DNA from: Bacteroidales bacterium
GTDB lineage: Bacteria > Bacteroidota > Bacteroidia > Bacteroidales > UBA3663
Assembly: GCA_016293065.1 (NCBI GenBank)
Contig: JAEDEY010000113.1
Location: forward strand, 1 to 5,532
Direction of reading: 5' to 3'
Length of the DNA: 5,532 bases
Under the pieces are notes generated by a model. It saw only the letters and a list, made by a program, of their open reading frames with translations. It searched no databases and was not told where the DNA came from. Below, in pieces: positions 1-5,532 of this stretch (within the stretch, counting starts at the first letter, position 1; each line of letters opens with the position of its first letter). A program made the translations under genes and the position numbers.

Positions 1-1296
1 ATAGTCATCTATTTCTTCGTACTCTTCTTCATGAGCTGGAAACTGACATTAGTGGTGCTCATCACCATCCCTGTCTTCGGCTGGCTTATGGGCTCGGTAA
101 CCCGCAAGCTTAAGAAGAAGTCGAAGTTCGTACAGGAACAATGGGGCGACCTTATGACCGAACTTGACGAGACTCTCGGAGGTCTTCGTGTCATCAAGGC
201 GTTCCTTGCCGAGAACAAGATGATCCGACGATTTGCCAAGACCAACGACACCTACCGCGACTCGATGAGTTCGGTAGCAATACGTCAGGCCTCGGCCCAC
301 CCTACATCAGAGTTCATGGGCACGACAGTCATTGTCTTTGTGCTTTGGATAGGTGGTTACTTCATCCTTGAAGATAATGTGATGGATGCAGCAATGTTCA
401 TTCTCTACCTTGTGATGCTCTATTCGGTAATCAACCCTCTGAAGGAATTCTCCAAGGCATTCTACAACGTACCGCAGGGACTTGCTTCTATGGATCGCAT
501 CGATAAGATACTGAAAGCTGAAAACAACATCACCGACCCTGCTGAGCCTAAGGCACTCGACAACCTCGAAGAAGGCATCGAATTCAAGGATGTGACCTTC
601 CACTATGCCAACAGCGAAGTGGATGTCCTGAAGCACGTCAACCTCAAGGTGCCAAAGGGCAAGACCATCGCATTGGTCGGACAGTCGGGTTCGGGCAAAT
701 CAACATTGGTCGATCTCGTGCCACGCTACCACGACATATCGGGAGGCAAGATACTCATCGACGGTAAGGACATACGCGATGTGAAGATCTGCGACCTGAG
801 AGCACTGATAGGCAATGTCAACCAAGAGGCTATACTCTTCAACGACACATTCTATAACAATATTACATTTGGCGTTGAGAATGCTACGATGGAGGAAGTG
901 ATTGCCGCAGCAAAGATTGCCAATGCCCACGACTTCATCATGGAATCCGAACACGGCTATGACACTATGATAGGAGACCGTGGTGGACGACTCTCGGGCG
1001 GACAGCGTCAGCGAATCTCCATTGCACGCGCCATCCTCAAGAACCCACCAATCCTCATACTCGACGAGGCAACATCGGCACTCGACACCGAGAGCGAGCG
1101 TCTGGTGCAGGAAGCTCTGGAACGACTGATGAAGTCGCGCACCACCATAGCCATTGCCCACCGCCTCTCGACCATCAGGAATGCCGATGAGATATGCGTA
1201 CTCTACGAAGGAGAGATAGTGGAACGTGGCACACACGACGAACTAATCGCCAAGAATGGATACTACAAACGTCTAAACGACATGCAAAGCATGTGA
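1..1296 (+). CDS. ABC exporter, fused permease/ATPase (MsbA-like), 5' partial
   Basis: This is the C-terminal 431 residues of an ATP-driven exporter half-transporter of the inner membrane; such proteins dimerise and flip lipids or export hydrophobic compounds. The frame is open from base 1, so the ATG at 31 is internal; family members run near 600 residues, so roughly 170-180 are missing. Visible residues 1-150 hold the last membrane helices, including hydrophobic stretches near 1-30 and 108-145, plus the intracellular coupling region. The ATPase domain follows with Walker A GQSGSGKST (679-705), the Q-loop glutamine (823-825), signature LSGGQ (991-1005), Walker B ILILDE (1051-1068), D-loop SALD and the H-loop histidine (1159-1161). 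All catalytic motifs are intact. The substrate cannot be read from the sequence; MsbA (lipid A flippase) is one possibility, but Bacteroidales carry several paralogues, so no gene symbol is given. The next gene starts 54 bases downstream on the same strand. Confidence 0.95.
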   Translation: MVIYFFVLFFMSWKLTLVVLITIPVFGWLMGSVTRKLKKKSKFVQEQWGDLMTELDETLGGLRVIKAFLAENKMIRRFAKTNDTYRDSMSSVAIRQASAHPTSEFMGTTVIVFVLWIGGYFILEDNVMDAAMFILYLVMLYSVINPLKEFSKAFYNVPQGLASMDRIDKILKAENNITDPAEPKALDNLEEGIEFKDVTFHYANSEVDVLKHVNLKVPKGKTIALVGQSGSGKSTLVDLVPRYHDISGGKILIDGKDIRDVKICDLRALIGNVNQEAILFNDTFYNNITFGVENATMEEVIAAAKIANAHDFIMESEHGYDTMIGDRGGRLSGGQRQRISIARAILKNPPILILDEATSALDTESERLVQEALERLMKSRTTIAIAHRLSTIRNADEICVLYEGEIVERGTHDELIAKNGYYKRLNDMQSM

Positions 1297-1350
1297 TGGG
1301 TAAATGAAGACTGATAAAGAAAATTGATTACATTATTAATTCTAACAACA

Positions 1351-2325
1351 ATGAAAAAACTATTTTTGATTTGTGCCGCATTGATGCTTTCATGCGCTAT
1401 GGGCACAGCGCAGAACACCAAGTTCGGCAAGCCTTCACAGCTTGACTGGTCGATGGTTGGTTGGAGCGAGGCACCTGATGCAGAAGCAATCGTGCTCTGC
1501 AAGACACTCAACGTGGAATATGAGTTGCAGAGTGACTTCAAGTCATACGACAATTCGACGTCTGAACTCAGTGCAGAAAGTGTAGCTTATGGAGGTGCAG
1601 GTATCAATAAGTTCATCAGCGAAGACAAGATCACTATGACCTATTCGGTCAAGATGCGCACCAAGATACTGAAAGACAGTGGTGCCAAGTATGCCAACCT
1701 GGACATCGTGTATTATTGGGAAGAGAAAGACCGCACTCACAGCGATGATATCTCGTCGCTCAGCATTGTGGTATTCGACAATTCGACAGGCAAGGTCAAG
1801 AAAAGAAAACTCAACTCGTCATGCTGGACAGAAGAGCGACTTGATGCCAACTATATGGTACGCCACATCCGCGTGGCAGACGTGAAGGCAGGCGACATCA
1901 TCGAGTATCAATACGACTTGACAAGCCGTCGCGCAACCTTCCTCTATGACTGGCAGGTACAGGAAGACATACCTGTGTTGTACACCAAATGCGAGATGAA
2001 CATTCCTGCATTCCTCACATTCAACATGAGCGTGCCAGTGCATCCATTTGTCAAGTCGAAGGTCGAAGAGGCATCTGTGACACTCCCACAGGAGATCAGC
2101 GACCTTCAGGCTCCAAAGAAGATCAAGAGCAACTACTACACTATCGAAAGTCGCGACATGCTTCCTAAGGCACTCGACCTGCAGCGTCGTCAGGCAGAGA
2201 CTCCTGCAGCAACAGTAGGAGGCGAAGGAGACTTCGAAGCACTCAAGGCTATCCTCAGCATCAAGGCCGAAGCTCCTGTCCCTATGCCTAAGGGCAAGCG
2301 TCACATCATGATCAATCCAGAATAA
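1351..2325 (+). CDS. Secreted DUF3857-domain protein without transglutaminase domain
   Basis: This 324-residue protein starts at the ATG of MKKLFLICAALML, a clear Sec signal peptide, with likely cleavage after MGTA before Q21, a common Bacteroidetes pattern. An in-frame TTG at 1324 would only add nine residues ahead of the signal and is rejected. The mature N-terminus (NTKFGKPSQ) and the region around residues 90-220 resemble DUF3857: a strand-rich block, then VKAGDIIEYQYDLTS (178-192), then DWQVQEDIPVLYTK (200-213) and IPA (218-220). In many Bacteroidetes proteins this domain precedes a transglutaminase-like domain in chains of about 600 residues or more. Here the chain ends at residue 324 after a Pro/Lys-rich tail, and no Cys-His-Asp core is visible. 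Its role is unknown; a periplasmic or envelope location is inferred from the signal. The 54-base AT-rich leader has no good Shine-Dalgarno, as is usual in this phylum. It may be co-transcribed with the exporter upstream. Confidence 0.88.
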   Translation: MKKLFLICAALMLSCAMGTAQNTKFGKPSQLDWSMVGWSEAPDAEAIVLCKTLNVEYELQSDFKSYDNSTSELSAESVAYGGAGINKFISEDKITMTYSVKMRTKILKDSGAKYANLDIVYYWEEKDRTHSDDISSLSIVVFDNSTGKVKKRKLNSSCWTEERLDANYMVRHIRVADVKAGDIIEYQYDLTSRRATFLYDWQVQEDIPVLYTKCEMNIPAFLTFNMSVPVHPFVKSKVEEASVTLPQEISDLQAPKKIKSNYYTIESRDMLPKALDLQRRQAETPAATVGGEGDFEALKAILSIKAEAPVPMPKGKRHIMINPE

Positions 2326-2330
2326 GAAGA

Positions 2331-3806
2331 CTAATTGACCGAGACTTGAGTCTTGGTATTCGTAGAAGCCGTATCAAGAATAATCCTATCAATCTTGATA
2401 CGGCTTCTTATCATTTCAGGCAGGTTATAGCAATCCATCTCAAGATCATAGCGGTTGCGTGCATCACGCTGTGGCAAAAGAAAAGCCTTTGAGACAGAGC
2501 CATCGGCATTGATATGGGCAAAATAAGGCTTGGTATAGATAGCATCGTCACGCTTGCTGCTGAACACTATCCAGCGTGAATTACTGCTCCAGCTATGATA
2601 GCTATCGACCTGAGAGCTATTGGCATTGTCGAGTTTGACGTATCGGGCAACAGAATCAGCGCTGTCATAGGCATTGAGGTCGATCATACACAAGTCGGCA
2701 TCACGGTGACAGATGCTGAAATTGCCATACGACGAGCGTGTGAAACAAAGCCATCGTCCATCGGGAGAGATGCGAGGGAAAGAGGCACTGCCGCCATCAA
2801 GGTCAGCATTATATAACGTATCGACATGATTGCCGAACGAATGATTTTGGGCATTGAACTCAATGCGACAGATGCTGTAGCGCACACTGTCGAATGAGGC
2901 TATCACATTGCCAGCAGCCTCGGCTGTGCAGAAATACAGGTATCTGCCATCGGGAGAGAAGGCAGGGAACGTCTCGAACGAAGAGTCGGAAGAGGTCAGA
3001 CTGCTTCGATACTGTTCGCCCGTCTCAATATCCGCGACAAAAACGTCCGAGCCATCATCCATCACCTCCCAGCGATTATGGTCGAGCGTGTGGATGAGGA
3101 AGAAGGTATTGTTGTTGGAATAGGCAATATATCGGCCAGAAGGATGCCATGATGGATAGACGGGATTGCCATGGCTGCGATCTTTGAGTTTGAGCAGCGA
3201 CTGCACATTGCCATCGAAGAGATAGGTTCCTCCATGACGCATTCTGATATGCACCTGCCACTTGTTGGGATTGCCGTTGCAGAACGAGTGACAGTTGATG
3301 CAGTTGCCCCTACCCTCTTTATTGTCGTAAATCACCTCCTCGTCATAGTTCTCAAGGCAACGCTGGCACAGACTCATCCTGTTCCAGAGTCCGTAACCGG
3401 GATTAAGGCGACGATAGACCAGATACTGGTCGATAGAGTCGGCACTCACCTCGATGCGGAAAGGCTTCATAGCCACCCACCCCTCGTCGGACTTCTTGCA
3501 AATCGTCAGGTCAAGACCACCTCCGACATTATCAGCCAAAAGCCGCTTCCACTGCTTCTGGGGAATATTGAAACTGCCGTTGTCGGTCGTAAGGCAAAGA
3601 GAATCGCACTTGCCTTTGACCACAAGAGCAGCAGTGCCAATACCATCGACACTGAAACACAGTGGCGCAATATTAACAGGAACCACTACACCACGATAAT
3701 CGGGATAGACGATTGGCTCATCGTCGGTAAAGTCAACAATGTCGATTGTTCGGTTGCACGACGCTACGAGCCAAGTCAGCAATAAAAAATATATCGTCTG
3801 TTTCAT
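2331..3806 (-). CDS. Lipoprotein with CxxCH motif and TolB/PD40-like beta-propeller
   Basis: This 491-residue protein opens with a lipoprotein signal: hydrophobic residues 5-14, then lipobox V-A-S-C with acylated Cys17. Asn18 at +2 does not suggest inner-membrane retention, so the outer membrane is likely. Residues 20-140 form an unassigned N-terminal domain. Next come a CxxC pair at 147-150 (CQRC) and CINCH at 169-173, the classic covalent haem c attachment pattern, in a region (NCINCHSF, HGGT) that I recognise from Bacteroidetes proteins annotated as TolB-like or cytochrome c-related. Four PD40-type propeller blades follow: YPSWHPSGRYIAYS (217-230), FPAFSPDGRYLYF (280-292), FPRISPDGRWLCF (343-355) and YHSWSSNSRWIVFSS (403-417). 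No catalytic residues are evident; a binding or scaffold role is the likely use of the propeller. The start overlaps the upstream stop by four bases (ATGA) with no Shine-Dalgarno in front, so translation is probably coupled. A strong inverted repeat lies in its 3' end. Haem binding is inferred only. Confidence 0.9.
   Translation of the reverse strand: MKQTIYFLLLTWLVASCNRTIDIVDFTDDEPIVYPDYRGVVVPVNIAPLCFSVDGIGTAALVVKGKCDSLCLTTDNGSFNIPQKQWKRLLADNVGGGLDLTICKKSDEGWVAMKPFRIEVSADSIDQYLVYRRLNPGYGLWNRMSLCQRCLENYDEEVIYDNKEGRGNCINCHSFCNGNPNKWQVHIRMRHGGTYLFDGNVQSLLKLKDRSHGNPVYPSWHPSGRYIAYSNNNTFFLIHTLDHNRWEVMDDGSDVFVADIETGEQYRSSLTSSDSSFETFPAFSPDGRYLYFCTAEAAGNVIASFDSVRYSICRIEFNAQNHSFGNHVDTLYNADLDGGSASFPRISPDGRWLCFTRSSYGNFSICHRDADLCMIDLNAYDSADSVARYVKLDNANSSQVDSYHSWSSNSRWIVFSSKRDDAIYTKPYFAHINADGSVSKAFLLPQRDARNRYDLEMDCYNLPEMIRSRIKIDRIILDTASTNTKTQVSVN
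2338..2357. repeat. Short inverted repeat at the convergent gene ends
   Basis: Arms at 2338-2346 and 2349-2357 pair over nine positions in plus-strand RNA, one of them a G-U pair (2341/2354), around a very short centre; the innermost pair probably opens to give a four-base loop. It lies 12 bases past the stop of the plus-strand DUF3857 gene and inside the last codons of the minus-strand lipoprotein gene. In minus-strand RNA the G-U pair becomes a C-A mismatch, so the fold favours the plus transcript. There is no T-run directly after it. It could assist termination or 3'-end protection, or be chance. Confidence 0.35.
2364..2408. terminator. Perfect 16-bp inverted repeat, putative bidirectional terminator
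   Basis: Arms 2364-2379 and 2393-2408 (agaagccgtatcaaga and its exact reverse complement) enclose a 13-base loop. The stem has 16 perfect pairs, far beyond chance at this spacing. It begins 39 bases past the stop of the plus-strand DUF3857 gene and lies within codons 467-481 of the 491-codon lipoprotein gene on the minus strand. Its position between convergent genes points to a shared terminator. Against a textbook intrinsic terminator, the bases after the stem on the plus side (tatcattt) are only moderately T-rich, and no T-tract follows on the minus side. The alternative is an RNA-stabilising 3' structure. Confidence 0.55.
3803..3806 (-). other. ATGA start/stop overlap, translational coupling
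   Basis: The TGA stop of the membrane-protein gene (3805-3803) shares bases with the ATG of the lipoprotein gene (3806-3804). The bases just upstream of this ATG (aataatgctagcag) contain no purine-rich ribosome-binding site, so termination-reinitiation is the simplest way to start the lipoprotein. This supports one polycistronic mRNA. Confidence 0.85.
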
Positions 3807-5407
3807 CTGCTAGCATTATTAGTGTTGAGAAATTCCTTCCAGTGGCGATAGGCAACTGAGTCGCACGACTGGATAAGATAAGCCTCGTAGAACTGTGAGG
3901 CAATGCTGTTCCGAGGATTCTGCATCACTATCTGACGCAACATCTTTCCTACCTGAGTCTTCATGTAGAAGCCGTTGTTGGCAGGGAGAGTCCTTGCCAG
4001 AGTCTCCACCTCAACATCGACCAGAGACTCATCAGCAAGACGCGCCTCTGCCCAATGGGCATACATAGTGGTACGTGCCAGACGACGCAGGTACTTACGT
4101 GCCGTATGCTTCGTATCGAAAAGACTATTGGTCAGAACCAACCGCTGCAATTCCACAGGGTCGGTCTCTCCTGGCGTAAGGAAATTAGCCTCGAAAGCCG
4201 ATTTTTGGGCGTTTGCCAAAGCCTCACCGCCCCATTCCATGAAGACACAACTCTGTAGTTTCAAGGCATCGCGCGAGAGTTCATCATTGACCATCAGGAC
4301 CGGCGAATACATCTTTGCTTCGTCCGACCACAGGATATAAGGATTGAACTCAGTCATATGCTGCACCAACATTCCCCTCTTAGCCAAAGCGAGGTTCAGA
4401 TAACTGATGAAAGCCGTCGGCTCACGGGTGCCTTTGTGAGAAGATATTATAGCATCCCAGTTGCCACACCTTGCATTCCACTCGTCCTGACGCAACTGAT
4501 AGACACGCGAATTATGAACCGACGAATAGGCATCGGCAATTACCGCTATCGACAGCACCGTAGAAACCGCCATGACAAGAGGATTGACCCAAACCGCCTT
4601 TGCAGCAGTCTTTGCCAACCTTGATGACATATAAGAGCCAATGATTGGGACAAAAGGGAGTATCAGCCAAACCAACATAGGCGTGCTGTAGGATGCTGGC
4701 CACTCATAATATTGTGCAGGAGTCAAGGCCTCCTCAAGATTAGCAAAGAAATGCATCGTGGTCAATATTCCTGCAACAAGCAGATAGGACAGGATAGAAA
4801 CGACAATAAGAATCCAATCCTTTCTACGAATCAGCACATAGGCTATGGTCATCCCGGCAATGATCACCGACATCGACCCTACAAGCCAATAAGCGAAAAG
4901 AACGGCAACAGCTGCCGACAAAGCCTTAGTTATCGATGCCACATTGACTTTCTCATACACGACAATAAGCCAATAAGAGATCGACAAGGAAAGCAAGAAG
5001 GCAAAGTGACCACGGAGATTGAAATATGTATGTTCGTTGCAGAGGAACATGAACCCTATCGGGAGCAGCCAAAGAGGAAGGAGGCAAAAGGCAATATCGA
5101 GCTTCTGCTGGATCTTGTGAGCAATCAGCAATACAAGTCCAAAGACGATAGCCAAGGTTATTGCGCCTACCCATTTCAAGCAGAAGAACTGGGTGATGGC
5201 AGAAGTAAGCAACTGCACAGAGCCTCCTGGCTGAGCGAAATGCGGAGCAATCCACATCCAGTCGTTAAGCCACAGATGTTCGCACTCCTTGGCATAGAAC
5301 CTATACTCCTGGACCCACTGCAACACCACAGCCATGACCAACGTCATGACAATGATAGTGCCAAACTTCCATATCTTATGGTCATTGTTCCCTCTCATAA
5401 CTCTCAT
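3803..5407 (-). CDS. Polytopic inner-membrane protein, DUF6057-like, with soluble C-terminal domain
   Basis: This is a complete 534-residue protein of unknown function. Hydrophobic segments lie near residues 15-31, 77-98, 104-123, 133-151, 157-175, 177-193, 197-219, 243-260 and 274-292, so about nine helices. Basic residues cluster at the N-terminus and in the loops after helices 2, 4, 6 and 8 (HKIQQK, YEKVN, RRKD, SSRLAKTAAK). By the positive-inside rule this puts the N-terminus in the cytoplasm and residues 293-534 in the periplasm. The first outer loop carries QEYRFYAKE (33-41) and QPGGSVQLL (59-67), which I recognise from the Bacteroidetes DUF6057 family. The helical C-terminal half (for example DEWNARCGNWDAII and NPRNSIASQFYEAYLI) resembles TPR-type repeats. 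The ATG at 5407 is chosen because it overlaps the upstream stop and has GGAG close by; the ATG at 5398 is an alternative. The lipoprotein gene follows with a four-base overlap. Confidence 0.88.
   Translation of the reverse strand: MRVMRGNNDHKIWKFGTIIVMTLVMAVVLQWVQEYRFYAKECEHLWLNDWMWIAPHFAQPGGSVQLLTSAITQFFCLKWVGAITLAIVFGLVLLIAHKIQQKLDIAFCLLPLWLLPIGFMFLCNEHTYFNLRGHFAFLLSLSISYWLIVVYEKVNVASITKALSAAVAVLFAYWLVGSMSVIIAGMTIAYVLIRRKDWILIVVSILSYLLVAGILTTMHFFANLEEALTPAQYYEWPASYSTPMLVWLILPFVPIIGSYMSSRLAKTAAKAVWVNPLVMAVSTVLSIAVIADAYSSVHNSRVYQLRQDEWNARCGNWDAIISSHKGTREPTAFISYLNLALAKRGMLVQHMTEFNPYILWSDEAKMYSPVLMVNDELSRDALKLQSCVFMEWGGEALANAQKSAFEANFLTPGETDPVELQRLVLTNSLFDTKHTARKYLRRLARTTMYAHWAEARLADESLVDVEVETLARTLPANNGFYMKTQVGKMLRQIVMQNPRNSIASQFYEAYLIQSCDSVAYRHWKEFLNTNNASR
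5404..5407 (-). other. ATGA start/stop overlap, translational coupling
   Basis: The TGA stop of the partial gene entering from the right (5406-5404) overlaps the ATG of the membrane-protein gene (5407-5405). It is the second such junction in the cluster and ties all three minus-strand genes into one transcription unit. Confidence 0.8.
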
Positions 5408-5532
5408 CTCTCTCCGACTGTTCTTGTAAACTCTCTGAGCGACACCTTGACAGACTCCTTCATGAACTCTGGACGATTATAGCTCTTCAGTCGCACGATA
5501 TTCTGCTGAGGATCCTCCTGTGGCAGTTCGAA
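5404..5532 (-). CDS. C-terminal end of an unidentified protein (partial)
   Basis: The minus strand is open from the window edge (base 5532) to a TGA at 5404, giving the last 42 residues of a protein, beginning FELPQEDPQQNIVRLKSYNR and ending SLREFTRTVGER. The piece is charged, has no hydrophobic segment and looks helical near its end. I do not recognise the family and there is too little to assign one. It is called a gene because the frame runs from the edge exactly into an ATGA overlap with the following start, the same arrangement as the next junction. Its product is probably encoded in the same operon as the membrane protein and lipoprotein, so its full sequence should help show what the cluster does. 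Confidence 0.75.
   Translation of the reverse strand, partial: FELPQEDPQQNIVRLKSYNRPEFMKESVKVSLREFTRTVGER
5408..5415 (-). promoter_or_regulatory. Purine-rich ribosome-binding site of the membrane-protein gene
   Basis: On the minus strand the eight bases before the ATG at 5407 read ggagagag. The GGAG core is four bases from this ATG and thirteen from the next one at 5398. The first spacing is a little short and the second long, so the site does not settle the start alone, but together with the ATGA overlap it favours 5407. It lies within the last codons of the upstream gene. Confidence 0.5.

Noticed and set aside
31..33. ATG at 31 as the true start of the ABC exporter
   Set aside because: The frame remains open to base 1 with hydrophobic membrane residues (IVIYFFVLFF), and an exporter starting here would lack most of its membrane helices.
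700..1236. 178-codon open frame on the minus strand
   Set aside because: It is antisense to the ABC ATPase domain, in which every expected motif is intact on the plus strand.
1324..1350. In-frame TTG upstream that would lengthen the DUF3857 protein by nine residues
   Set aside because: The ATG at 1351 begins a standard signal peptide (MKKLFLI); adding residues in front would spoil it, and there is no ribosome-binding site before the TTG.
1361..1368. TATTTTTG, a match to the Bacteroidetes -7 promoter element TAnnTTTG
   Set aside because: It lies inside the signal-peptide codons, downstream of the start codon, and the only nearby TTG upstream (1324-1326) is too far away for the usual spacing. 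It is likely a by-product of Leu/Phe codons.
1384..1398. Possible lipobox at Cys15 of the DUF3857 protein (LMLSC)
   Set aside because: Met at -3 and Leu at -2 fit the lipobox poorly, and a normal signal peptidase I site follows at GTA-QN.
3171..3785. 204-codon open frame on the plus strand
   Set aside because: It is the antisense shadow of the lipoprotein gene, whose minus-strand reading has a lipobox, CxxCH and four propeller blades.
4712..5482. 256-codon open frame on the plus strand
   Set aside because: It is antisense to the membrane-protein gene, crosses into the partial gene, and its translation is low-complexity polar sequence with no domain. The minus frame has a clear helix pattern and coupled starts.

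Overview
The window looks like chromosomal DNA from a member of the Bacteroidales, in the Bacteroides/Prevotella/Muribaculaceae range. The grounds are the protein families present (a Bacteroidetes-type DUF3857 secreted protein, a DUF6057-like membrane protein and a TolB-like lipoprotein with a CxxCH motif), the AT-rich leader without a Shine-Dalgarno sequence before the gene at 1351, and a signal peptide ending in A-Q. Family names come from recognising protein patterns by eye, not from a database search. The window is densely coding: I see no gene-free stretch longer than 54 bases, and no RNA gene, mobile element or CRISPR array.

Left half, plus strand. Positions 1-1296 hold the C-terminal part of an MsbA-like ABC exporter, whose start lies off the window. 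After a 54-base gap comes a complete 324-residue secreted protein (1351-2325) with a DUF3857-type domain and no transglutaminase domain. The two may be co-transcribed, since no promoter is evident between them.

Right half, minus strand. Three genes are read right to left and joined by two ATGA start/stop overlaps. They are the last 42 codons of an unrecognised gene (5404-5532), a 534-residue polytopic membrane protein resembling DUF6057 (3803-5407), and a 491-residue lipoprotein (2331-3806) with a CxxCH motif followed by at least four PD40/TolB-type propeller repeats. Predicted topology puts the membrane protein's soluble C-terminal half in the periplasm, the compartment its lipoprotein neighbour is exported to. 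This suggests, but does not prove, that the two act together at the envelope. The function of this cluster is not known to me and it is the most interesting part of the window.

The two halves converge with only 5 bases between stop codons. A perfect 16-bp inverted repeat lies inside the last 25 codons of the lipoprotein gene and is the best candidate for a terminator shared by the converging transcripts.
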